Positions 7,205-13,144 of a DNA stretch of 13,144 nt are shown here, one piece after another. The translations under genes and the position numbers were made by a program. The notes below the pieces were generated by a model that made no database searches, was not told the origin of the DNA, and worked only from the letters and a program-made list of their open reading frames with translations. Numbering within the stretch: position 1 is the first letter of the stretch; each line of letters begins with the position of its first letter. The stretch comes from JAWXBM01 sp034440115 (GTDB lineage Bacteria; Pseudomonadota; Gammaproteobacteria; Xanthomonadales; SZUA-36), in the NCBI GenBank assembly GCA_034440115.1, contig JAWXBM010000171.1, positions 1-13,144 on the forward strand, given 5' to 3'.

Positions 7205-9379
7205 TTAGTTTACTTGAGCTTTAAGCGCTGCTTTATCCAGCAACTGCGAGAACTGACGATTGAGTAACTCATTGTCAGCGGTCAATTCCACCAGATCACC
7301 TACAATGTGAGCCGCTTCACGCAACATCAGGTCAGGGCGTTCTTCTTCCGCCGCCTCTTCACCCTCCGCTCCATCTCCCAGCGCTGCGGTGGAGAACTCA
7401 TCAAAATCTTCCGCGTCCGGCACTTCGGTGCCTTCGATTACACGATCTACGCCATTGCGTTTGGCTTTGCGTTCGTTGCGTTTGGTTTCGTCTTTGGCCA
7501 TTTCTTCGCGCGCTACCGTCTCCAGTAATGAGACCTCGGTGCGATCGGAGTTTTCATTGAACTCATTGATATCGGCCAACAACCATTCAAATTCCTTGTC
7601 CGTACTTGAGCGGGCCTGGTAGCGGTTATCGGCCACCGCCACGATGCGACTCAGATCACCGGCACGCTCGTAACGGGCTGAATCGATGCTGGTCCAGGGC
7701 AGAGCATTGGGCAAAGAGCGCTCACCATATTCCTGCGGATCACCGGCAGAAGGAAAGCGGATATCCGGCACCACACCCTTGTTCTGGGTAGAGCCACCGT
7801 TAACCCGGAAGAACTGCGCCATGGTCAGTTTCAACTGACCGGCTGAAGCCGTATCGGATGGGGCATAGTCGTCCAGGTCGATCAGGCTTTGCACGGTGCC
7901 CTTGCCAAAAGTGGGCTCACCGACAATCACACCACGACCGTAATCCTGAATGGCGGCCGCAAAAATCTCTGACGCGGAAGCACTGTAACGATTCACCAGC
8001 ACCGCCATGGGGCCATCCCAGGCCATACCACTTTCCAGGTCTTCCTCAGTGGAAATACGACCATTGGAGTTACGCACCTGAACTACCGGGCCACGGTCGA
8101 TAAACAAGCCGGTCAAGGTGGTAGCCTCCAGCAGTGAGCCACCGCCGTTGTCGCGCAAGTCGATCACAATGCCGGTAACGCCCTGCTCTTTCAGCGTTTC
8201 AATCTGTGCCCGTACATCGCGCGTACTGGAACGATAATCCGGCTTGTTGGAAGCGCGGCCTTCGAAATCCAGGTAGAACACCGGCAAGTCGATCACACCG
8301 ATTTTCTGCATCTGGTCAGTGCCCTCGATCGGCACTTCGATGATATTGCTATTCGCTGCCTGCTCTTCCAGCTTGACCTCGTTGCGGACGATTTCAATCG
8401 AGGTAGGCGGAGCGGTGACACTGGCATCTTCCGGCAACACATCAAGCCGCACGATGGTGTCCTTGGGACCGCGGATCAGTTCGACTACGTCATCCACGCG
8501 CCATCCAATCACATCCACCATCTTGCCATCTTTACCCTGGCCCACGGCTGTAACGCGATCACCGGCCTTGAGCCGACCATCCTGATCGGCCGGGCCACCC
8601 GGCACCACGCTGGCTATAGTGGTGTACTCGGACAGGCGACTCAGCAAGGCACCGATACCTTCCAGCGACAGCTTCATGGAAATTTCAAAGTTCTCCGAAG
8701 TACGCGGCGACAAGTAAGAGGTATGAGGTTCTATCGACTGCGCAAAAGCGTTCATAAAGAACTGAAACACATCATCGGCTTTCAGCTCATTGATGCGCCG
8801 CTCCATACTGTCATAGCGCTCGTCCAGTGTTTCTGAAATTTTTGCATCGTCCTTGTCGGTAAGCTTCAATCGTAAATAATCGTTCTTGACCCGCTTGCGC
8901 CAGATCTCATCCATCTCAGCGGTATTTTCAGCCCAAGGCGCTTCGCTGCGATCGTATTGGAAGTTTTCATCAACGGTGAAATCCATCGGTTGATGTGCTT
9001 CCTGACGTGAATAAGCCACGCGCTCGCGCACGTGATCGAGATAGACATTGAAAATTTCGTAGGCCGGTTGCAGATCGGAGTGACGCAGTGCGTCATCGAG
9101 GCTGAATTCGTAACGACCAAAAGCGGCGATGTCGCTGGCCTGGAAGTAGCTGCGGTTCGGGTCCAGCATTTCAATGTACTGATCGAATATCAGCTCGGAC
9201 AGCTCATCATTCAGCTTTGTGTCCTTGTAATGCCAGTTGGTCAGGAAACGGGTCGCCAGGTTGGTCGCATAACGCTGATCCATGCTGGACTTCAGCTCCA
9301 GCGTTTCAGCCGGCTGTACAGCCGCCCACGCAAGTGAGCTGCTTAGCAACAATCCGGTAAACATCACAATTCGTTTCAC
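7205..9379 (-). CDS. prc: Periplasmic carboxy-terminal processing protease Prc (Tsp), S41 family
   Basis: The protein is 724 aa; E. coli Prc is 682. It cleaves periplasmic proteins from their C-termini; in E. coli it processes FtsI and degrades the hydrolase MepS. A signal peptide (VKRIVMFTGLLLSSSLAWA, likely cleavage after AWA) precedes an N-terminal helical domain, a PDZ domain (about 239-315), the S41 core and a C-terminal helical domain. The catalytic dyad aligns with the E. coli Ser430 and Lys455: S468 within SASAS and K493 in GEPTFGKG, with D479 between them. An acidic segment near 651-684 is rich in E and D. The frame is open to an ATG at 9505, but AGGAG at 9388-9392 lies 8 bases before the GTG at 9379, and the signal peptide starts there. 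Confidence 0.94.
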   Translation of the reverse strand: MKRIVMFTGLLLSSSLAWAAVQPAETLELKSSMDQRYATNLATRFLTNWHYKDTKLNDELSELIFDQYIEMLDPNRSYFQASDIAAFGRYEFSLDDALRHSDLQPAYEIFNVYLDHVRERVAYSRQEAHQPMDFTVDENFQYDRSEAPWAENTAEMDEIWRKRVKNDYLRLKLTDKDDAKISETLDERYDSMERRINELKADDVFQFFMNAFAQSIEPHTSYLSPRTSENFEISMKLSLEGIGALLSRLSEYTTIASVVPGGPADQDGRLKAGDRVTAVGQGKDGKMVDVIGWRVDDVVELIRGPKDTIVRLDVLPEDASVTAPPTSIEIVRNEVKLEEQAANSNIIEVPIEGTDQMQKIGVIDLPVFYLDFEGRASNKPDYRSSTRDVRAQIETLKEQGVTGIVIDLRDNGGGSLLEATTLTGLFIDRGPVVQVRNSNGRISTEEDLESGMAWDGPMAVLVNRYSASASEIFAAAIQDYGRGVIVGEPTFGKGTVQSLIDLDDYAPSDTASAGQLKLTMAQFFRVNGGSTQNKGVVPDIRFPSAGDPQEYGERSLPNALPWTSIDSARYERAGDLSRIVAVADNRYQARSSTDKEFEWLLADINEFNENSDRTEVSLLETVAREEMAKDETKRNERKAKRNGVDRVIEGTEVPDAEDFDEFSTAALGDGAEGEEAAEEERPDLMLREAAHIVGDLVELTADNELLNRQFSQLLDKAALKAQVN

Positions 9380-9387
9380 AAAACCAT

Positions 9388-9392
9388 CTCCT
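9388..9392 (-). promoter_or_regulatory. Ribosome binding site deciding the GTG start of prc
   Basis: On the minus strand this is AGGAG with an 8-base gap to the GTG at 9379. An ATG directly abutting it is out of frame, stops after three codons (ATG GTT TTG TGA), and is too close to be used. Confidence 0.75.
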
Positions 9393-9421
9393 GTTGCGAT
9401 CGGGCCTAAGATAAAATCGTT

Positions 9422-9446
9422 GGCCAAACCGTTGGCCGATTTTTTG
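9422..9446 (+). terminator. Terminator-like hairpin in the prc leader
   Basis: GGCCAA (9422-9427) and TTGGCC (9432-9437) pair around a 4-base loop, followed by GA and six T residues on the plus strand. This has the form of a short intrinsic terminator, but no gene on the plus strand reads into it. On the minus strand the same hairpin lies about 43 bases before the prc start and is followed by a shorter T run. The stem is only 6 bp, so function is uncertain. Confidence 0.3.
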
Positions 9447-9473
9447 ACCTGCCCATTGTTACCCCTGCGGGAC

Positions 9474-9502
9474 GACCTTCTGAAAAATCTGATTTCAAGG
9501 TC
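9474..9502. repeat. Imperfect inverted repeat in the prc leader
   Basis: GACCTT (9474-9479) pairs with AAGGTC (9497-9502), and after a two-base bulge GAAA pairs with TTTC inside it. The result is a hairpin of about 10 pairs in the likely untranslated leader of prc. No known riboswitch or regulator site was recognised. Confidence 0.35.
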
Positions 9503-9651
9503 CAAACCCCGCTTTGGTTCGAGAAAAATCCTCTCCCCGCCTGATATTTATGCACTTTTCAGACAAGGAAAACAATCGCGAGTTTCTCGGCGGCGAATAA
9601 ATAACCTCAAAAGGTTGCGATTTTTCGATCAGTTGCCCCGTATCGGTAAAT

Positions 9652-9677
9652 GTCGCGCGCAGAGCGCGCTCCTACAA
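9652..9677 (-). repeat. REP-like unit A
   Basis: On the minus strand this reads TTGTAGGAGCGCGCTCTGCG and on to GCGCGAC. It has the GTAGGAG head and the self-complementary body of gammaproteobacterial REP elements: GCGCGC pairs with GCGCGC across a 3-base loop (9655-9669). It matches unit C at 22 of 23 positions. Confidence 0.8.
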
Positions 9678-9696
9678 AATCCAATTCCCACATCTC

Positions 9697-9722
9697 TGTA
9701 GGAGGTCGCTTTGCGGCCGATC
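9697..9722 (+). repeat. REP-like unit B (inverted relative to A and C)
   Basis: It begins TGTAGGAG on the plus strand, followed by GTCGC-TTT-GCGGC, a 5-bp stem with one G-T pair. Its body differs from that of A and C, as in paired REP variants. With unit C it forms an inverted pair, TGTAGGAG against CTCCTACA, spanning 9697-9748. Confidence 0.75.
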
Positions 9723-9723
9723 T

Positions 9724-9749
9724 TCGCGCCCAGAGCGCGCTCCTACAAC
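9724..9749 (-). repeat. REP-like unit C, overlapping the lipA stop
   Basis: On the minus strand it reads GTTGTAGGAGCGCGCTCTGG and continues GCGCGA. The TAG within its GTAGGAG head is the stop codon of lipA (9743-9745), so the repeat supplies the end of the gene. No REP-associated transposase (RAYT) gene lies in the window. Confidence 0.8.
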
Positions 9750-10750
9750 AGACCAGAATCATGCGCCATCTGATCGGCATGATAGGAAGAGCGTACCAAC
9801 GGGCCAGAAGCCACATGGGTAAAGCCCATCTCGTAAGCCAGCAATTCGAGCTGTTTGAACTCGTCTGGTGTCCAGTAACGCATCACCGGATGATGATGAG
9901 AACTGGGCTGCAGGTATTGCCCCATGGTCACCAGATCCACATCGTGCTCTCGCAGGTCTTTCAGTGTTTGTTCCACCTGCTGCAGCGTTTCACCCAGGCC
10001 GAGCATAATGCCGGACTTGGTCGGAACCTGCGGCTGGCGCGACTTGAAGGCCTGCAACAACTGCAATGACCATTGGTAATCGGCACCGGGACGGACATTT
10101 CGATACAGCCCTTCAACCGTCTCAATATTGTGATTGAACACATTCGGTGGCGAGGCACTGAATATATCCAGAGCCTTTTGCAGCTTGCTGCGGCCGCGAA
10201 AATCCGGCACCAGGATTTCCACCTGTATGCCCGGGTTGGCGGCCCGCACTGCATCTATGCATTCAGCAAAGTGCGCTGCACCCCCATCTCGCAGGTCATC
10301 GCGATCCACCGACGTAATCACCACATAGCGCAAGCCCATTTCCTGTACTGAGGCCGCCAGTTGCTGCGGCTCATTGGCATCAGGGGCCAACGGTCGGCCG
10401 TGCGCCACAGCGCAAAAAGAGCAGCGACGGGTACAAATTTCACCCAGCACCATAAACGTGGCAGTGCCTTTGCTAAAACATTCGTGGATATTCGGGCAGG
10501 AGGCTTCCTCGCAAACTGTTACCAATTTGCGGTCGCGCAAGCGCGCCTTCAGATCACCCACCGCATTACCAGCGGGTAAACGTACCCGTATCCAGGGCGG
10601 CTTGCGCAGAATGGGCACATCGCTGTCAAATCGCGCCGTATTGCGCGCCATCTTGGCTTGGCCCTGCTCCTTCTCACCGGCCCTTACCATTGGCTCGGCT
10701 ACCCATCTGGGCTGCGGAATATTGAGTATCAATTTATCCGCCTCATTCAT
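9743..10750 (-). CDS. lipA: Lipoyl synthase LipA
   Basis: The protein is 335 aa (E. coli 321). LipA is a cytosolic radical-SAM enzyme that inserts two sulfur atoms into protein-bound octanoyl groups to make lipoyl cofactors for pyruvate and 2-oxoglutarate dehydrogenases and the glycine cleavage system. The auxiliary cluster cysteines are C80, C85 and C91 (CEEASCPNIHEC). The radical-SAM motif CTRRCSFC gives C106, C110 and C113, and the C-terminal RSSY (320-323) supplies the auxiliary-cluster serine. The frame is open to 10768, but the ATG at 10750 has GGAG upstream and overlaps the lipB stop by 8 bases, suggesting coupling. The last residues (HDSGLL) and the TAG stop abut or fall within REP-like unit C, so the tail may have been set by that insertion. 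Confidence 0.97.
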   Translation of the reverse strand: MNEADKLILNIPQPRWVAEPMVRAGEKEQGQAKMARNTARFDSDVPILRKPPWIRVRLPAGNAVGDLKARLRDRKLVTVCEEASCPNIHECFSKGTATFMVLGEICTRRCSFCAVAHGRPLAPDANEPQQLAASVQEMGLRYVVITSVDRDDLRDGGAAHFAECIDAVRAANPGIQVEILVPDFRGRSKLQKALDIFSASPPNVFNHNIETVEGLYRNVRPGADYQWSLQLLQAFKSRQPQVPTKSGIMLGLGETLQQVEQTLKDLREHDVDLVTMGQYLQPSSHHHPVMRYWTPDEFKQLELLAYEMGFTHVASGPLVRSSYHADQMAHDSGLL

Positions 10751-11462
10751 GCGGGAACACTCCATCATTTACGGCGCAAATGTGCTCAAAACCCAATTGA
10801 TCCGCCAATTCCTGCACCAAACACTGCTCCACCCCGGCGAGCTCCACCGTTGCAAAATACGACAAATCCGTCACTTTCAGCCCTTCAAAACCGCACGGGT
10901 TGATGCGCTGGAAAGGCTCCAGATCCATCTTTATATTAAATGCCAGGCCGTGAAAAGAACGTCCACGCCGCACGCGTAAACCCAAAGAGGCAATTTTGGC
11001 ATTATCTACGTAAATACCCGGCGCACCAGGCCGACGCGCTGCCTGCACGCCATACTGGGCCAATACGCGCAATAGGGCTTCTTCAATTTTGCACACCAGT
11101 GCTTTCACACCGAGGCCGCGGCGGCGCAGATCCAGCAGCGGATAAGCCACGATCTGACCCGGGCCGTGATACGTCACCTGCCCACCGCGGTCTACCTGGA
11201 TCACCGGAATGTCACCCGCTGCCAGCACGTGCTCGGCTTTGCCCGCCTGACCTTGAGTAAATACCGGCGGGTGTTGCACTAACCATAATTCATCGGGGGT
11301 TTCATCGCTGCGGCTGTCGGTAAAGGCCTGCATGGCCCGCCACACCGGCTCGTAAGACTGTAACCCCAATTGCCGCACCATCAGGCTGCCGCTAACACTA
11401 TCACCCTGGCCATTCGGCTCGGAAATGCACAATGGTGTGGCTGTATTCATTGGGGTATTCAT
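10743..11462 (-). CDS. lipB: Octanoyltransferase LipB
   Basis: The protein is 239 aa from the chosen start (E. coli 213). LipB transfers octanoate from acyl carrier protein to the lipoyl domains of target enzymes in the cytosol, the step before LipA. The family motifs are present: LVQHPPVFTQGQAGKAEH, DRGGQVTYHGPGQ (91-103), the lysine K156 in AKIASLG, and the catalytic cysteine C190 in INPCG. The start is uncertain. A GTG at 11477 shares one base with the DUF493 stop, ATGs lie at 11462 and 11450, and family similarity begins near the ATG at 11378-11381 (MVRQLGLQSYEP). None has a good ribosome binding site, so the extra N-terminal residues, including a repeated MNT, may not be translated. Confidence 0.93.
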   Translation of the reverse strand: MNTPMNTATPLCISEPNGQGDSVSGSLMVRQLGLQSYEPVWRAMQAFTDSRSDETPDELWLVQHPPVFTQGQAGKAEHVLAAGDIPVIQVDRGGQVTYHGPGQIVAYPLLDLRRRGLGVKALVCKIEEALLRVLAQYGVQAARRPGAPGIYVDNAKIASLGLRVRRGRSFHGLAFNIKMDLEPFQRINPCGFEGLKVTDLSYFATVELAGVEQCLVQELADQLGFEHICAVNDGVFPHE

Positions 11463-11476
11463 TAATTGGCAATTCA

Positions 11477-11752
11477 CTACAGGGCCATCACAACCTGATT
11501 GCTGTCGGTGAGCGCCTGGTAAATGCTGTCCAGTTGCTCCAGCGATTGTGCTTCGATAACCGCAGTCAAAGCCAGGTAGGTCCCCGCTTTGCTGGGCGAA
11601 GTGGTGATTTGTTCACCCTCAAACAGTTCAGCGCGTGACAGGATGATCTCGCTGACTACGCTGACAAATTGTGCGTCGTTGCGGCCCATGGCCTTGACCG
11701 GGAACCGACAGGGGAATTCCAGCAGAGTGGTTCTATCTTCCGGCGAAGCCAT
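11477..11752 (-). CDS. ybeD: DUF493 (YbeD-type) small protein
   Basis: The protein is 91 aa from the ATG at 11752. It matches E. coli YbeD in length and in features such as LLEFPCRFPVKAMG near the start and PSKAGTYLALT followed by LDSIYQAL near the end. The family has a small alpha/beta fold related to ACT or ferredoxin-like domains and no known enzymatic activity; its placement between dacA and lipB is conserved in gammaproteobacteria, and its function is unknown. A TTG at 11767 directly after an in-frame stop would add five residues. Neither start has a strong ribosome binding site. The stop shares one base with a possible GTG start of lipB. Confidence 0.88.
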   Translation of the reverse strand: MASPEDRTTLLEFPCRFPVKAMGRNDAQFVSVVSEIILSRAELFEGEQITTSPSKAGTYLALTAVIEAQSLEQLDSIYQALTDSNQVVMAL

Positions 11753-11778
11753 CGCACGATTGCCCAATTAACCAAAAA

Positions 11779-12987
11779 TTACTCGTCATCGCCCCATCCA
11801 TCAATCCACATCATCAAGCCGTCCCAACTCCTGCCCATGAAGCCGGCTTCTTCAACCGCTGCCAGTGTCACCAGATCGCGGCTGGCCACGGCTTGATCAT
11901 CCAGGCTGACGTTGATATTACCCACCACGGCACCTTCGGCCAGCGGGGCTATCAGTTCCGATTGCAGTTCGACTTTGGCGTCCAGGTCGTCATAACGACC
12001 GCGCTGAATGGTGATGAACAAAGGCTGGTCCAGGCCGGTGTTCACTTCTTCGACGGTGCCCTTCCAGACTTTGGCTGTAGCCAGTACCGATTTGGCTTCA
12101 TACAACTGAATGGTTTCATAGAAACGGAAACCGTAGTTCAACAGCGTCTGGCTTTCGCTGGCGCGTGATGATTCGGAATCTGAACCCATCACTGCCGCCA
12201 CCAGGCGCATGCCATCACGCAAGGCCGAGGATGCCAGACAGTAGCCGGCTGATTCGGTATGGCCAGTTTTCAGGCCGTCAATGGCCGGGTCGCGCCACAG
12301 CAGGGTATTGCGGTTGTGCTGACGAATTTCATTGAAGGTGAATTCTTTTTCGGAATACCAGGCGTAGTAGTCGGGAAATTCATTGATGATGGCCGAGCTC
12401 AGCAGGGCCACATCGCGGGCGTTGGTGTAATGCTCTTCATGCGGCAAGCCGGTTGAATTCACGAAGTGCGTGCCGGCCATACCCAGCTCTTTGGCATAGT
12501 GGTTCATCAAATCCGCAAACGCTTCTTCAGTACCGGCGATGTGCTCTGCCAGAGCCACACAGGCATCGTTACCGGATTGGATGACCATGCCTTTGATCAA
12601 GTCCAGAATGGTTGGACTCATGCTGGGGTCGATGAACATACGCGAGCCGCCAGTACGCCAGGCGGTTTCACTCACCACCACGGTGTCTTCCAACTTGATT
12701 TTTCCGGCCGCCAATTCCTTGAACACCACGTAGGAGGTCATCAGCTTGGTGATGCTGGCGGGTTCAACCCGCATATCGGCGTTATGTTCCACCAGCACCT
12801 GCTGGCTATAAAAGTCCTGCAGGATATAACTGTTGGCACCCAATACCGGCGCAGCCGGGATAGGCGCAGGGCCCGTAGGCACTGAGGGCGTAGGCAGGTT
12901 AGGCACCTGGGCGGCAACCACCCCAGGCACGACACTGGCTACAACACTGGCAAACAGCAAGGCTGTCAGCATGATAAATCTATTCAT
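11779..12987 (-). CDS. dacA: D-alanyl-D-alanine carboxypeptidase (PBP5/6 type)
   Basis: The protein is 402 aa. It removes the terminal D-alanine from peptidoglycan pentapeptides on the periplasmic face of the inner membrane. A signal peptide (residues 1 to about 26) is followed by a proline-rich linker (PNLPTPSVPTGPAPIPAAP, 29-47), the penicillin-binding domain with S78-I-T-K81, SGN (138-140) and KTG (240-242), the C-terminal beta domain, and a tail RSWDGLMMWIDGW with the amphipathic character of PBP5 membrane anchors. All catalytic residues are intact. It is the first gene of the dacA-ybeD-lipB-lipA cluster; 11-26 bases separate it from the DUF493 gene, and no terminator is seen between them. 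The ATG at 12987 lacks a clear ribosome binding site, but the signal peptide starts there. Confidence 0.95.
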   Translation of the reverse strand: MNRFIMLTALLFASVVASVVPGVVAAQVPNLPTPSVPTGPAPIPAAPVLGANSYILQDFYSQQVLVEHNADMRVEPASITKLMTSYVVFKELAAGKIKLEDTVVVSETAWRTGGSRMFIDPSMSPTILDLIKGMVIQSGNDACVALAEHIAGTEEAFADLMNHYAKELGMAGTHFVNSTGLPHEEHYTNARDVALLSSAIINEFPDYYAWYSEKEFTFNEIRQHNRNTLLWRDPAIDGLKTGHTESAGYCLASSALRDGMRLVAAVMGSDSESSRASESQTLLNYGFRFYETIQLYEAKSVLATAKVWKGTVEEVNTGLDQPLFITIQRGRYDDLDAKVELQSELIAPLAEGAVVGNINVSLDDQAVASRDLVTLAAVEEAGFMGRSWDGLMMWIDGWGDDE

Positions 12988-13034
12988 TGAATGTTCAATC
13001 TGTTAGCGAGAAAGGTGATTATTGCGGAAAGTGC

Positions 13035-13144
13035 TCAAGGTTTCACTTAAAAGCGCTTCGGGTTTCGCTTAAAAGCGCTTCGGGTTTCGCTTAAAAGCGC
13101 TTCGGGTTTCGCTTAAAAGCGCTTCGGGTTTCGCTTAAAAGCGC
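13035..13144. repeat. 22-bp tandem repeat array upstream of dacA
   Basis: Four identical 22-bp copies (13057-13078, 13079-13100, 13101-13122, 13123-13144) follow a diverged first copy (13035-13056, four mismatches). The array runs to the edge of the window and may continue. Each unit contains CGCTTAAAAGCG, an inverted repeat CGCTT/AAGCG around AA, and junctions create AAGCGCTT. It begins 48 bases before the dacA start. The 22-bp period is close to two helical turns, so each copy faces the same side of the helix. Confidence 0.9.

Larger units (their letters stand above)
9380..9651. other. Non-coding leader region upstream of prc
   Basis: No convincing gene lies between the prc start and the REP-like cluster. 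The open frames here lack family features or good ribosome binding sites. The stretch contains two potential hairpins (9422-9437 and 9474-9502). A weak promoter-like pair on the minus strand, TTGTTT (9570-9575) and CATAAA (9547-9552) with a 17-base gap, could drive prc. If that is right, the prc mRNA has a leader of about 160 bases containing both hairpins. Confidence 0.5.

Noticed and set aside
9379..9387. Tiny ATG GTT TTG TGA frame overlapping the prc start
   Set aside because: The ATG abuts the Shine-Dalgarno sequence with no spacer, so initiation there is unlikely.
9282..9701. 139-codon plus-strand frame across the prc start and leader
   Set aside because: It is largely antisense to the prc signal peptide, has no recognisable domain or good ribosome binding site, and ends in REP-like sequence.
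12727..12738. GTAGGAGG inside dacA as another REP-like unit
   Set aside because: Only the 8-base head matches; the flanks lack the hairpin and the sequence is explained by the coding region.
13035..13144. CRISPR array
   Set aside because: The copies are directly abutting with no variable spacers, and no cas gene is present.

Overview
The window looks like ordinary chromosomal DNA of a gammaproteobacterium of moderately high GC content. The close matches to Escherichia coli and Pseudomonas-type proteins (PriA, MscL, Prc, LipA, LipB, DUF493/YbeD, PBP5-type DacA), the conserved dacA-ybeD-lipB-lipA order, and REP-like repeats beginning GTAGGAG suggest a Pseudomonadales/Cellvibrionales-type organism. 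The exact genus is inference. I see no transposase, integrase, phage gene, CRISPR array, tRNA or rRNA.

Layout. (1) Positions 1-3791, minus strand: a moxR/bat operon read right to left: MoxR AAA+ ATPase, DUF58 protein, DUF4381 membrane protein, BatA-type VWA protein, and the first 71 codons of a BatB-type VWA protein cut by the window edge. The genes overlap by 4-8 bases or lie about 20 bases apart. (2) 3792-4073: a divergent intergenic region with candidate promoters in both directions. (3) 4074-4346, plus strand: a small orphan lipoprotein, convergent with priA. (4) 4358-6586, minus: PriA, the replication-restart helicase. (5) 6732-7133, plus: MscL, with a TTG start and an 18-bp palindrome upstream. 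(6) 7205-9379, minus: the periplasmic protease Prc (Tsp), with a clear intrinsic terminator between it and mscL. (7) 9380-9742: a 363-base non-coding stretch with two hairpins near prc and a cluster of three REP-like units at the lipA end. The last unit contains the lipA stop codon. (8) 9743-12987, minus: dacA-DUF493-lipB-lipA, which links a cell-wall carboxypeptidase to the lipoate synthesis genes. (9) 13035-13144: an array of 22-bp tandem repeats upstream of dacA that runs off the window.

How the genes work together. MoxR/Bat proteins are thought to form a chaperone-like ATPase plus VWA adaptor system at the inner membrane. LipB moves octanoate from acyl carrier protein to target proteins and LipA inserts two sulfurs to make lipoate. 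DacA trims peptidoglycan pentapeptides, and Prc degrades or processes periplasmic proteins including cell-wall enzymes. MscL relieves turgor. Much of the window therefore concerns the cell envelope. I found no clearly novel multi-gene system. The least explained elements are the 22-bp array, the REP cluster at the lipA stop, the structured prc leader, the mscL palindrome and the orphan lipoprotein.
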